DNA of 64,000 bases from Punica granatum. Its lineage: Eukaryota; Streptophyta; Magnoliopsida; Myrtales; Lythraceae. Where the stretch lies: positions 14,508,001 through 14,572,000 of the forward strand of contig NC_045132.1 of NCBI RefSeq assembly GCF_007655135.1. The letters run 5' to 3'. Positions 1-10,436 of the stretch are shown here, in pieces (the stretch's first letter is position 1; each line of letters begins with the position of its first letter). The translations under genes were made by a program, and so were the position numbers. Under the pieces are notes generated by a model. That model saw only the letters and a program-made list of their open reading frames with translations, was not told where the DNA came from and made no database searches.

Positions 1-613
1 ATTCCTCCTTAGAAAAAGGTATGACTTTTTCGGTGGAAAGAAAAAGGTATGACTTTTTCGGTGGAAAGAAAAGGTATGATTTAATATAAATGAGTGGGAG
101 ATATTATAAGTCATTATTGATTAACTAATAACTCCGTGAAAATTTTGAAGCACAAATTAGTTCCGTGATTTTTTTTAGTCTAAGTTTACCGAGTTAGACT
201 CGAGTTTCATAATTTTAAGGTTAATTTTTTGTTAGTGATATATATTTTTTAATCCTCTTTTCATAAACTTTAGGAGTTGATTGTGTGCTGGTGAGTTTGG
301 GTCTTTTGAAGAAGCATTACTTTATTATTTCTTTTCCTGGGTCTTCCTTTTTGTGAATCTGGGGCAGTTGAGACTGGAAGGAATTTTTGTTAATTGCGTA
401 TCAATCAGAATCCATGGTTGGAACAATATATATATATATTTATATAAATATATATCAAAGTCTCCAAAAATGCATGTTGTCAATAGTTATTAAAAGTTTA
501 CCAGATTATTATCTTGTGCGTTACACAAATTTATTCTAAGTATTATTGAGTAACTCCATTGCTTATTATAATTGAGTTAAAATGTCTCACTAATATAATC
601 CTATTAAAATAAA
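1..613. other. AT-rich intergenic DNA
   Basis: No gene is supported here. The only open frame (281-493) has no recognisable domain and runs through an ATATAT tract near 425-455. The first bases hold a short direct repeat (GGTATGACTTTTTCGGTGGA, twice, about positions 18-67). Otherwise this is ordinary AT-rich spacer. Confidence 0.6.
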
Positions 614-1144
614 GGGTAAATTACACTGGTGGTTCAAAAAGTTTTACTAATATATCAAGTTGGTCCAAAAAGTTTTTTTTTTGCTACTTGATGGTACAAA
701 ATGTTTCAAAATTGTAACATGATAGTACAAACCGTTATCTCGCCATTGACGTCGTCATCTCACCGTTGACATGGATGGACCTTTAAGTTAATTAAAGAAA
801 TATTTTATACCATTATGTTACATCTGTAAAATATTTTATACCATTATATTACATCTGTAAAATGTTTTATACCATTATGTTACATCTGTAAAATATTTTG
901 GACCATTAAGTGACAACTTCAAAAGAGTTTGAACTATCATGTAACGTTCCATCAACTTCTAAAAACATATCAGAGCCACATGTCGGCCACGTCAGCTTCG
1001 CTTGACGGTGTCAATGGTGAGATAACGGTTTGTACTATCATGTTACATTTTTGAAACATTTTGTACCATCAAATAGCAAAAAAAACTTTTTGGACCAACT
1101 TGATACATTAGTGAAACTTTTTGGACCACCAGTGTAATTACCCC
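614..1144. mobile_element. Long-TIR MITE, Mutator-like, copy 1
   Basis: The two ends are near-perfect inverted repeats of about 150 bp. The left end GGGTAAATTACACTGGTGG pairs with the right end CCACCAGTGTAATTACCCC. The element is flanked by a perfect 9-bp target duplication TAAAATAAA (605-613 and 1145-1153), the length typical of Mutator superfamily insertions. No transposase is present, so it is non-autonomous. The middle (about 795-905) holds three tandem copies of a unit of about 33 bp with the core TACATCTGTAAAATATTTTA. A second family member lies at 40686-41142. TIRs and TSD are read directly; the superfamily is inferred from TSD length. Confidence 0.85.
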
Positions 1145-1153
1145 TAAAATAAA

Positions 1154-1806
1154 TTAATAGCTTTCACAAAATGAAAAAATAATTATTAGATTCTCAAATT
1201 TTTTAAATTTATATTTTACTGCATTTTTATAAGTCACAATATTTTCTAAGAAATTAAAAATGTATATATTATGAAAATTTTAAAACTTATCTTATATTTT
1301 GAGGCTAATTCTTTCCTTTAATTTACCGATTTCCATATATTTTATTGTAATTTCATAACATTTGCAATCTCATCAAAAATAATACTGTAAGATTGTATTT
1401 ATTATTTTTAAGCATATCTTATAATCATTCTTTATTTTGTAATTTTTTAGGTGTAATTGTTTTAGATCTTTTAACATATTCATTAAAATGCCATGATTTC
1501 TACGAATTGATTATAACTTATTTCTTTTCTTTTAAGTATTTTTATTATCATCTTTCATGTTTGACTTTTCTTTTTAATTTTCTTTTGTTCTAGTTTTATT
1601 TTAGTTCATTTGTTAAAAGTTTAATTATAGATTAATTGTCATTTGTTTTTTTCTTGTTAAATATATATGTGGATATATAATACAAATTTGAACGAATTTT
1701 ATCTGTAAAAATTAAAGTAATTTTTTTAGCACATTAGGACTAGTTAAGTAAGTTTTGTATAATTTTTACTTCCGAAAATAAAAATTCTGTTTTTTTCTTG
1801 TTATAG

Positions 1807-1851
<45 letters not shown>

Positions 1852-1984
1852 TCTGATATATAATATAAATTCTTAAGCAACTTTCTAATTTGGAAAATCA
1901 AAGTAATTTTCTTTTCGTATTTTTTTCCAAGTCCACGACCACAGAAAAGCAATGACCATCAAACTTAATAAAGCAATCATTATC
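1154..1984. other. AT-rich spacer with a (GT)n microsatellite
   Basis: No gene is seen. A TG dinucleotide run of about 20 units lies near 1807-1849. The open frames at 1393-1593 and 1740-1952 are low-complexity (the latter is mostly His-Thr from the repeat) and are not believed to be genes. Confidence 0.6.
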
Positions 1985-2730
1985 ACGACCTGATTGACGA
2001 ACCGAAGTAAGATTATTATGGGCATAGGTCAGGAACGTAACATACAGGAGATAGACTCAAAAGGACGAGACTGAGTCCATAAAGCAGAAGCACCAACATG
2101 TGTAATACATAGTAAAGTACCATCACCTACTGAAACCTTAGTGAACGCTAAACGGGAGATGGGTTACAGAGATTACCAATGTCATCGGTCATATGAGCAG
2201 AGGCACCACCGTCGAGATACCAAGTAGCAACAGGAGCTTATCTAACTTGTAGGGTTGAGAATGTATCCGCAACTTCTGAGGCCGTATAAGCATGGTTGAA
2301 TCGTTGCCAGCATTGCTTGGCTGTATGGTCAGGAATATCACAAATTTGGCAAGTAGGCTAGGTGGTCGAGCAACAAGAAGATCTGATTGACGGAACGACG
2401 GAGTGTACTGCTTCTGATCACCCTGACCACATCAGACGGGCTGTTGAGAGAAAGAGGAGGCAGATTGGCCATAATTTGAACCACGAACAAAGCCACGATC
2501 ACCTCCGGAGGCCATGAACAATGCTGGAGCCGTGTCGCGGATTAAAATTGTTGGATCGACCTCATCCACTACCACGACCTGTGTGGGAGAACCGCCTGCA
2601 TGAGCAGTAAAAGCATGAGAAGTCGAGTCTTCAGGGGAGTCATGCAAATGGCGAAGCCTTTGTTCCCGATGAAGAAGTCGAGTGATGGTAGTGACAAAGG
2701 ATTCGTACTCCGCCAGGCAAGCCATTAAGA
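1985..2730 (-). pseudogene. Ty1/copia gag-protease relic
   Basis: Read on the minus strand from about 2725 down, the first part resembles the C-terminal part of copia Gag (residues like LLHREQRLRHLHDS, the same place as LTHQEKRLKQF in the element at 21-26 kb). Around 2350-2305 follows a CCHC zinc knuckle (C-x2-C-x4-H-x4-C, CQICDIPDHTAKQC). About 100 bases further on is a protease-like motif, WYLDGGASAHM, with the usual DSG or DTG altered to DGG. An in-frame stop separates knuckle and protease. No integrase, RT or LTR was found nearby, so this is a truncated remnant. Family assignment is firm; subfamily is not. Confidence 0.75.
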
Positions 2731-2732
2731 TT

Positions 2733-2875
2733 ATGACATAGTTGATGAACCGAAATAAGATTACCGGCTAGGTCAGGAACGTAGTATACAGGAGATATAT
2801 ACGGTCAAAAGATGAGATTTGAGTATTTAAAGCACAAGCACCAACATGTGTAATATGCAGTAAAGTACCATCACA
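2733..2875. repeat. Diverged partial duplicate of 1985-2135
   Basis: This stretch repeats the start of the copia relic: both share phrases such as GGTCAGGAACGTA, ACAGGAGATA and CACCAACATGTGTAATA, and end at AGTAAAGTACCATCAC. It lies directly against the 5' side of the gag relic in the same orientation, so part of the relic was duplicated in tandem. The copies differ at many positions, so the duplication is old. Confidence 0.7.
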
Positions 2876-3322
2876 CTTTTTGTTTCCATCAACTACTTGT
2901 TTTTCTTTTTTCCTTCTAGTTTCCGATGCAATTACAGTGTGTTCGGTGGATTGTTATATTCGCTCGATATCATCTTGATTCTGACCATGAGATACTTTCA
3001 ATTGATTTTAAGCTCCTATATTATTGGTAAAATTCACCAATAAAAAATATAATTGATCAACTGCCTCTTTTTTCCTTTCTCCTAAATAGTTTACCGATTA
3101 TATCACATTTCACTTTTTGTCTCTCAATTTGGGTACATAATAACGAATGAATTCAGACCGTCACTTTTTGAGGCTTTTTTTTTGTACCACGTTTTTAGTC
3201 TATATTTGTACGAGGATGTTATTTTCTTACATACTGCAGAATCATTAACACAACCAGTATTTTTCTTGTCTTTCTCTTAATAAAATAGAAATTCCCAGTC
3301 ATCCCTTTTTTTCTTTTGGTTT

Positions 3323-3593
3323 TTAACATAGATAGACACGGGATTTATTCAAAATCCTAGATTTAACACGTAATTTAAGAAATTATACCAAAAGATACGT
3401 GTTTTAAATTTTGTCTCCATTTTAGCATGGCCTCTTATCTCCACAAAAAATCCACGTTAAATGCTTACGTGATATGCTTGTTGGCCCACCGTTGCACATG
3501 TGGAATCCTGCCACATATACATTTAACGTTTAAGTTCTTAAACAACGTGTTAAATTTGGGATGTTGAGCAAATCACATGTCTATTCATGTTAA
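3323..3593. mobile_element. MITE-like inverted-repeat element upstream of the FAF-like gene
   Basis: The first and last ~65 bp are imperfect inverted repeats. The left end reads AACATAGATAGACACGGGAT, and the reverse complement of the right end reads AACATGAATAGACATGTGAT. Both continue into ATTTAACACGT followed by TTTAAGAA. No coding capacity is seen. A target duplication is uncertain because both flanks are T-rich (TCTTTT on each side). It ends about 580 bp before the FAF-like start codon. Confidence 0.65.
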
Positions 3594-3950
3594 GAAGTCT
3601 TTTCTTTTCTCAATGTACATCTTGTTATTTAGAAATCCAATTGAATCCGATTAATTTAGTTCGACCCAGATCGATCCATTAGGGAATAAATTTTTTTTCA
3701 GCATGGATTTTATCAATTTATAAAATTCGAATTAGAAATATTATTTAAAGGGAACATGGATGACCATCCATTTTACATTAATAGTCATCCCCCCTGCTCA
3801 TTTATTTATTTATTTTCATAAGGAGTCCAATATTTGGGCAATATGTGGTAGTGTAAAAACTGTTTCAATTCTAGTGGGTATCAAAAGCTCTCATCGTCAA
3901 CGCTATGAAAGCGGACGAGGCTCCAACCCGATCCCCATTCATCTCCCCAA

Positions 3951-3960
3951 CTATAAATTC
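3951..3960 (+). promoter_or_regulatory. Candidate TATA box of the FAF-like gene
   Basis: The sequence CTATAAATTC lies about 220 bp upstream of the ATG, in a C/T-rich stretch typical of plant core promoters and leaders. If used, transcription would begin near 3985 and give a 5' leader of about 190 nt. This is a pattern match only. Confidence 0.4.
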
Positions 3961-4176
3961 ATCCCCACCCCCTTCCTCTTCACTCTCATCATGTTCACTC
4001 CTTTCCTTTCCTCACTTCATAATCCAATAACACTTCTATTCCACAAGACTGCTACTTATTGTCATTTTTTCGGCCTAAGTTTTCTTTGTGGACCGGATAT
4101 ATTTCCGTCTCGTTTTGGCTCTAGAAAATCCGACGGCCTTGCAGCATTTAATTAATAGGACGTTGTGGATAAGAGC

Positions 4177-5151
4177 ATGATGTCGTCGAGCGTGTGCCAA
4201 GGGTTGCAATCATGCCTTGAGCCAAGGCTGGTGGAGCCGCTCACTCTTCACCTCAAATTGGCTCCCCTGAAACCGAGCTGTTCTCGGACTCTTGGGCTGA
4301 TGTCCCAAAGCTATGGGCTGGCAACCGAGCCTGAACCCGAAATTACCAAGAAAATTATCACCGCCAACACCCTTGAGCCATCAACTGTCAAAACTGTTAT
4401 TTACCGCAAAAACTCCGACCCAGTAATGGGGTGGAGCTCCCCCGCGTTGAATGCCGACAGCATGAAGGAAGCTGTCATCGGAGGCGACAGGGACGGGGCG
4501 TACGTCCACCCGCTCATGAAGTGCTCCTGCTCGGTGGCACTCAGCCAGAAGAGCCTGGAGATGTGCACGGAGAGCTTGGGCAGCGAGAGCGGGAGTAGCA
4601 ACGTCAGCAGCGCTGACATCAGCATTGCTTCGATTGCCCCCGAAGAAATCAAGAAGCCCTTGATGGAGCAGCAGCCGAGGAAGTTGCTCGATGCGAGGAG
4701 ACTGAGCTGCAGCAGGAGCTTCCCGCCGCCGCTGACATCAATCAGCGGGTCGACGGGAGTCCAGATTAGGCCACACAGGGGGGATGGGCGACTGGTCTTG
4801 GAGGCGGTGACGGTGTCCCTTCGGCAGAAGTTGTTCCACATGGAGCGGAGCGAGGGCCGCCTAAGGCTGAGGCTGTGGAAAGACGATGAAGACTGCGACC
4901 TCCGGACAATGGAAACACAGGAGGAAGAACAAGAAGAGATAGAGGAGGAAGAACAAGAAGAGATAGGGGATCAAGAGGCAGAGGAGGTGGAGGACAGGAA
5001 TAAGGGGAAATGCGGGAATGTTAGGGGTGAGATTGGGAATTCCGAGAAGTTGGCCGGCAGCGGATGGCCAAGCAGATGCAAGGAAGGTGGCCACGGGCGG
5101 CCTGACAAAGGACTGCTCCGCCCTCTAGAGCCATTCCTGGCCGCTATTTAG
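4177..5151 (+). CDS. FANTASTIC FOUR (FAF)-like protein
   Basis: A single exon of 324 residues. The FAF family is plant-specific; Arabidopsis FAF1-4 influence shoot apical meristem size through the WUSCHEL-CLAVATA circuit. The N-terminus (MMSSSVCQGLQSCLEPRLVE, from about residue 1) matches the conserved FAF opening. The FAF domain lies at about residues 190-245: PPPLTSISG, then IRPHRGDGRLVLEAV, then the aromatic/basic stretch with FHMERSEGRLRL. A Glu-rich acidic tract follows (about residues 250-275, EEEQEEIEEEEQEE), also usual in the family. There is no signal peptide or membrane segment. Start choice: two adjacent ATGs at 4177 and 4180; codons just upstream are open but lack an ATG. The gene is intact and more GC-rich than its surroundings. 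The long antisense frames here are shadows. Which FAF paralogue it is cannot be told. Confidence 0.9.
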   Translation: MMSSSVCQGLQSCLEPRLVEPLTLHLKLAPLKPSCSRTLGLMSQSYGLATEPEPEITKKIITANTLEPSTVKTVIYRKNSDPVMGWSSPALNADSMKEAVIGGDRDGAYVHPLMKCSCSVALSQKSLEMCTESLGSESGSSNVSSADISIASIAPEEIKKPLMEQQPRKLLDARRLSCSRSFPPPLTSISGSTGVQIRPHRGDGRLVLEAVTVSLRQKLFHMERSEGRLRLRLWKDDEDCDLRTMETQEEEQEEIEEEEQEEIGDQEAEEVEDRNKGKCGNVRGEIGNSEKLAGSGWPSRCKEGGHGRPDKGLLRPLEPFLAAI

Positions 5152-5531
5152 AATGTATAATCAATTGATACGGGAACTCTATGTAACAGAATACACTTCC
5201 CCCACTCTCTCTCTCGCAAACGGCTTCATTCATCAATTTCTTGCTGATTGTCCGTATCGAACATTATCTCCATAATTCTACACTCTGGACCATGATACCA
5301 GCCCTTACCTCAGTCTCTATTACAGCTTAGAGACCCCCTATTTGTCCCTCTCTCTCTCTCTCTCTCTCTCTAATATGTTAGAGGCTTAAGAATGTTATTG
5401 GGCATGGTTCAGAGAGAGCATATCTGATTGAATGAAAAGCTTTGTTATCTCCTCTGGAGGAAAAAAAACAATTAAAAATGATCAATTGTTATTGCCATCT
5501 TAAGCTTTCGATAACTCCTTATTTTTGCAAA
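5152..5531 (+). other. Probable 3' UTR and downstream spacer of the FAF-like gene
   Basis: Downstream of the stop there is no further gene. A (TC)n run lies at about 5348-5371. No decisive polyadenylation signal could be assigned. Confidence 0.4.
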
Positions 5532-5993
5532 GGCTTAATCACCTAAAAAAGCACGATCTTCGCACTTTTTTCTAAGTATAGCACGATCTTTAGAAAATAG
5601 TATAAAAAAGCACGATCTTTGCATTTTTTTTCCTAAATATAGCACGGCTTTTGGATAGTAGTATAGAAAGGCACGACTTTTGCAATTTTTTCATAAATAT
5701 AGCACAACATTTTTTTTTAAAGTACAGAAATGTACAATTTTCAGATTTAGCTGCGATTATAGCATGTTAAAAAAGACGATCATTCTTAAAGGTCGTACTT
5801 TTTTGTGCTATTTTATAAAAGTCGTGCTATATTTAAGAAAAAGTGTCAAAGTCGTGCATTTTGTACTACTCTCCAAATGTCGTGCTATAATTAAAAAAAA
5901 TGTAAATGTCATATCTTTCTATGGTATTTTTCAAAAATCGTGCTATATTTATAAAAAAAGTACAGAGGTTAGACTTTTTTAGGTGATTAACCC
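5532..5993. mobile_element. Long-TIR MITE with internal repeats, 9-bp TSD
   Basis: The left end GGCTTAATCACCTAAAAAAG pairs with the right end CTTTTTTAGGTGATTAACCC. The arms are built of repeated modules containing AGCACGATCTT on the left and AAGTCGTGCTAT on the right, so most of the element folds back on itself. Flanks TTTTGCAAA (5523-5531) and TTTTGAAAA (5994-6002) form a 9-bp duplication with one mismatch, consistent with a Mutator-like insertion. No transposase is present. The open frame at 5680-5982 is a by-product of the repeats. Confidence 0.8.
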
Positions 5994-6002
5994 TTTTGAA
6001 AA

Positions 6003-7180
6003 CTGCTTTTTTTATGAATAAAATAGTAAACAGCAGAAGTGAACTATAAACATATAAGACGAACTGAACAACTAACGCAAGGACTGGCCCCATCAACACA
6101 ACACCACCAAAGGCCTAGTATAGTTTACAGAAGCTCGTATCCCTATGTCCAAGCAAAATCAAGTTTGTGTGTATCTATATATTATATATATTTATAAGAG
6201 CATATCCTTGCATCTACAAAATGATAAAATATATACTAAAAAATTTACTTTTAAACAAGGTTTAATATATCAAATTCAAGATATCTTCGGTGTTATTCAT
6301 TTTTAATAAATTTAATAAAATATATTGAGTAAAAATGAAAGAATTCAAGAATAAAGAAAACAAATAAAAGGGAGAATGCGTTGCATGGGACTTTGAGGAG
6401 AGAGAAATAGAGATAGAAAAGAGAGTGGGAGGAGTGGTGGAGAGAAAATACGGGTATCTTTTGTTACAAAATTACCATTATATTTTTTATTTAATGATTA
6501 CTATTAATTGTAAACCAGACAATAAGCTCGCATATATGCATGGGCTAACCCAATCATTTTTTTATTTTATATTTTTACGTATGCAAATATGAAACATAAC
6601 TGATTGACATCATGAATAAAAAAAATATTGTAATTGATATGTATATATGTTGACTTATGTAAGAAATATTAAGAGCGAAGGAAGAATTTTTTTTATCATC
6701 TTAATTTATTATAATTTTATTTAAAGAGCTTGCGAGTATATTGAGAAGGATATCCTTTTACATAATACCTAATTTTAGTTTGAACATTTCGATATTGATG
6801 CAATATGATTGTAAAATATTAATCAACATTCAAGTTAAAAATATGGTGCGATCTTGATTTGGAAAACGACTTCCACTCTCAACTTGACAAAATTATAGAA
6901 TGTGAAGCAAATGAAATGTAAGTGGCTCTAGCTTCTGAAAAGTATCTCAAGCAAATGGTATGAGATGAAAGTAGCTTCAACTTTTAAGAAACGTCTCAAA
7001 TGAAACGTGATGAAAGATTTTGCATCTTAATCCATTTGAACGTTGTCAACATCAATTGTTTATCCATATCATTCATCAAGTATGCCTCCAATAACCTGGG
7101 ACATAATAAATCCTTAAATACGACAAACTAAAAATAGTATTGGACCAGAAAATTGATTCAATAAAAGTGATTCAGAATCT
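6003..7180. other. AT-rich intergenic DNA
   Basis: No coding region or element is recognised over this ~1.2 kb. A purine-rich patch (about 6340-6450, many GAGA runs) and AT-dinucleotide runs are the only marked features. Confidence 0.5.
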
Positions 7181-7466
7181 AGATCAAAGATCTCACATAC
7201 TCTTTTGTGAAATCCCCTAATAGTTCACTACAAATTGTTAAATTCCTTTATTGCAAAACAATGACACTTCTCCACATTACTCCACCTCCCATTTTGAGAA
7301 TAATGTATGAAAGCCTCAATGTCACAGATCAAAGATCTCACAGCTCTTCTGTGAAATCCTCTAATAGCTTAGTACAAATCGTTAAATTCCTTTAGTGCAA
7401 AACAACAATACTTTTCAAATTACTCTCCCTTTTTGAAAATAATGCATGAAAGCCTCAAAGTGCAGT
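7181..7466. repeat. Tandem duplication, ~145-bp unit
   Basis: Two head-to-tail copies start at 7181 and 7326, each beginning AGATCAAAGATCTCACA. Both contain GTGAAATCC, CTAATAG, GTTAAATTCCTTTA and end with ATGAAAGCCTCAA. They differ at scattered positions and by small gaps. No coding meaning is evident. Confidence 0.8.
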
Positions 7467-7649
7467 TAAATAGATTCATTTATAAGTTAGTCTTTTGATC
7501 TTTTATTGTAAGTCATTTCAGTTTCGGAAGCGAGGTGTCAGTATAATATTGCACCACTTGTCGAGTTGCTATTGGGTTCACAGGAAGGGTCGCGCAAGGA
7601 AAATGCCTCTCCGTCCTACGTGGCTCTTCTCGACGCCTCGTTCCTGCTT

Positions 7650-7681
<32 letters not shown>

Positions 7682-7880
7682 TGCTAAGAGTAATTTTGAA
7701 AGTTAAAAATTATACCGCTAGGGAGATCTCCAGTATAAATAATATACATATATGTATATATAATAATGTTATAACAATATCTTATATTGCTTATTAATTA
7801 TCTATTACCTATTATATCTATTATCTGTACTAATACAAATGGGAGAAAGAATATTCGTCTAAAATTCAACTTTCTGACCT
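7467..7880. other. Spacer with an (AT)n run
   Basis: No gene is seen. An AT dinucleotide run of about 11 units lies near 7657-7681. A short GC-rich block (about 7560-7640) precedes it and is unexplained. Confidence 0.5.
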
Positions 7881-8443
7881 GCCCATTATGTAGGATGACA
7901 TGTTGCCATGTGAGGGCGAGTAGCGGAGGTAAAGGGACAAAGTATTGTCCCACATAAAAAAGTTGATAAGAAATTCATGAGTTTATATAATTTTTGGGTT
8001 CAATAACCTAGTGGCTTAAGCTTTTGGATTGCAAATAAGCCCTAAGTCCAAGTAGGACCAAGGATTTTCCAACAAATGGTATAAGAAACTAGGTAACCAG
8101 TATGCGCGCCCAATCACGTATGCTAGGGCCCACACACACCAAGCCTAGGGTTTGAGTGTGGCAATAGGCTCGTAGTTAAAAATGGGCAGCCATAGACTAG
8201 TGCGGAGCCTCGAACGGGCCCGTTATCTTAGTGTAGCAGTAGGCCCTAATCCAGATGGATGTTGTAGCCCAGTGAAAGACCTCGGGGTAAGGGCCAACGG
8301 TTAAAGGCACATGGAACGTGTAGGATAATACATTGCCATGTGAGGACAGATGTTAGAGGTAGAAGGACAGAGTATTATCTTACATGGAAAAGTTAAGAGG
8401 AAATCCATGGGTTTATATAATACTTAAGTCCTGTAACTTATTG
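7881..8443. repeat. LTR-derived repeat with a partial internal duplicate
   Basis: Two diverged copies of one phrase occur at about 7890-8065 and 8318-8443: a block around ACATGTTGCCATGTGAGG, then a spacer ending in TTTATATAAT, then a block leading to 'ttaagctttt'. The second copy is split by the 8453-9633 insertion and resumes at 9643 with CTAAGTCCAAGTAG, ending near 9770 in a purine tract (GAGGGGGAGTATTGAG). Such a tract looks like the polypurine tract/LTR junction of retrotransposons. LTR origin is inferred; no coding part remains. Confidence 0.5.
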
Positions 8444-8452
8444 ATTTAAACT

Positions 8453-9633
8453 CGAGTAAATTAATAATTTAGTCATCGAGAGATGCATGTTACATCAAAT
8501 TGAACCTCAATTAATTTTTTATATCAATTTTGACCCTGACCGACTAAATGTACATCAAATTGATCCTTTCGTCAATTTTCCGTTAAAAACTGGATGGAAA
8601 ACATTAAAAAATCATTTTATTTTTGTTAATTCTTTAATGAAGTATTGTATGATTTAATATTATCTGAAAATTTTAAAAACAAATCTAAAAAAAAAATCTT
8701 CGGCAAATGAGGATAGAGAGATAAGGGATGGCGGGAGTGGGCTTCGGGAAGCCGCGCCGAAGAGCTCAGCCATCTACTGCTTGAACTCGGCTTGGTCGAT
8801 CATATGGGGGCCGTCGAGAAGGGGAGGAGGAGGGTGAGTTCATTGGAGGACGAGGCGAAGGCCAAATCGATCTGGGAGGGAGAGGGAGAGGAGGGGACCT
8901 AGTGTTCGGCTTGGCCGAGGATGTGGGGGCCCATTGCTTGAACTCGACCTGGCCGAGGATGTGATGGTTGTCGAGAAGGGGTGGAGGAGGGCGAGTTTGG
9001 TGGAGGACGAGGCGGAGGGCCAAATCGATCTGGGAACGAGAAGGCGGGGAGGGGATCTAGCATTCGGGATTAGAAGCAGCAATCAGAAGCCACAGGAGAG
9101 GAGCTCAACATCAGTTGTTCGGGATCCCAACCATGACCTGAAATGGTGGAGCTCAACCACTGGAATTTGGGTTGGGGGTAAGAGGGTAGGGGTTAGCCTG
9201 GTGGACATTAGGAAAGAAATGGTGGTCCTCCTAGTAGAGGTGGTAGGAGTAAGGCTGCGGTGGGGAGTAAGGGAGATACTGGGTGTGGTGGAAAGGGTAA
9301 GGCATAGTGGGGGGAGGATAAGAGGAGGAAGGGGTGGGAAAAGGCAGGGGCGGAGGAGGGGGAGGAAGAGAGAGAGAGAGGGAAATATTATATTATATAT
9401 GTATATATATGTATACATAAAAAAATAAAATATATATGCATAGAATTTTTTTATTGCCCAATCATTGTGTGTCACGTGGCACTTTTATGTATACGTTAGC
9501 AGTTTCTTTTAAAGTTAATGGAGATATTGATGAAAGAGATTGTACACTTAATCTGTCAAGGTTTAATTTGATATAAAAAATTTATTGAGGTTGAATTTGA
9601 TATAATATGCATCTCTCGAGGACCACATTATTA
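8453..9633. mobile_element. Pack-MULE-like non-autonomous transposon
   Basis: Terminal inverted repeats of about 75 bp: left (from about 8461) TTAATAATTTAGTCATCGAG, right end read in reverse TTAATAATGTGGTCCTCGAG. Both run on into GAGATGCAT, then ATCAAATT. The 9-bp flank ATTTAAACT occurs on both sides (8444-8452 and 9634-9642), as expected for a Mutator-type insertion, although the left TIR starts about 8 bp inside the boundary. It inserted into the repeat of 7881-8443, which resumes at 9643. The interior (8710-9370) is strikingly GC/purine-rich and contains a tandem pair of ~155-bp units (about 8778 and 8933). No transposase is found. Confidence 0.7.
8778..9080. repeat. GC-rich tandem duplication inside the 8453-9633 element
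   Basis: Two copies begin at TGCTTGAACTCG (about 8778 and 8936). Each contains GTCGAGAAGGGG, GTGGAGGACGAGGCG or a near match, GGCCAAATCGATCTGGGA, and ends near AGCATTCGG or GTGTTCGG. Base composition differs sharply from the AT-rich arms, as expected of captured host sequence. The open frames on both strands (for example 8934-9428 +) have no recognised domain; the donor gene is not identified. Confidence 0.65.
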
Positions 9634-9642
9634 ATTTAAACT

Positions 9643-10436
9643 TTTGAATTACAAATGGGCCCTAAGTCCAAGTAGTCCCATGGATTTTTCAGCAAAACTA
9701 ATTCAATGATGGGCCTGCGCAGGTTCGATATTGCCGCACATGCGTTTGTCCCCCTCCAAGCATGAGGGGGAGTATTGAGTAATAAATATATAAACCATAC
9801 CATATGTAACAATATTAATATTTTAGATTGTACGGTTGTAACATTTTAAAATCTCACACATAGTAGATAATTTGAAAAAAAAATGGAAGCATTAGATTAG
9901 ACAATTTTTGGGGATGAATTCATTAATCCATCATGGTTCAACCATCAACTCACCTTTAACTTCCAACATTCTCTCGAAACACTCCACTTTTCTTTCTTTC
10001 TTATTCTCTCTCTCCCCCTCCGCCTCAAATTCCGTCGATAGCCATCCTACCCGTTTCTCTCCCTTCCCAAAATAATTTAATGAATCTCATAATTAGATAA
10101 TTAATGAATCAATAATTAAATTTTTTTGTTAAATCGCACGCGTGAGCCCTCTCTTTATACTCTCTTTCCTCTCATTAATAAATCCTCTCTTATAAAATTT
10201 TATTTGTTAATTTTATCAACTGAAATTCTTTATTCTTATTGTTATTTTAATTCTTTATTAATAAATATGTTTGAGATTTCGTAACAATACGAATGAGTAG
10301 TTTCATTTTAAAAATGAATTATACTTTAATAGACACATAATAAAGATCATAAAAATTGTTTAGTCACACCGCGCATAGCATGGGTTTAGCTCTATTTATT
10401 ATTATACCGGGAGGGAATTTGTGGTCTAACTATTCT
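9643..10436. other. Intergenic DNA after the Pack-MULE-like element
   Basis: The first ~130 bp are the continuation of the interrupted repeat. The rest is AT-rich with a C/T-rich patch at about 9985-10070. No gene is supported. Confidence 0.5.

Noticed and set aside
1807..1849. Regular repeats that might suggest a CRISPR array or satellite
   Set aside because: It is a simple (GT)n microsatellite; the window is eukaryotic and no spacer-repeat pattern exists.
3760..4155. 131-residue open frame just upstream of the FAF-like gene
   Set aside because: Composition is irregular, no domain is seen, and it spans the likely TATA box and leader.
4401..4841. 146-residue open frame antisense to the FAF-like gene (and 4861-5094)
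   Set aside because: It lies wholly within the FAF coding region on the other strand, has no recognised domain, and the sense strand matches a known family.
8934..9475. Long open frames on both strands in the 8.9-9.4 kb GC-rich region
   Set aside because: Both fall in a tandemly duplicated cargo inside a MULE-like element, without recognised domains; no evidence of a real gene.
7881..9770. Idea that 7881-8443 and 9643-9770 are two separate elements
   Set aside because: The right part continues the phrase interrupted at 8443, and the 9-bp duplication ATTTAAACT explains the break, so they are one repeat split by an insertion.
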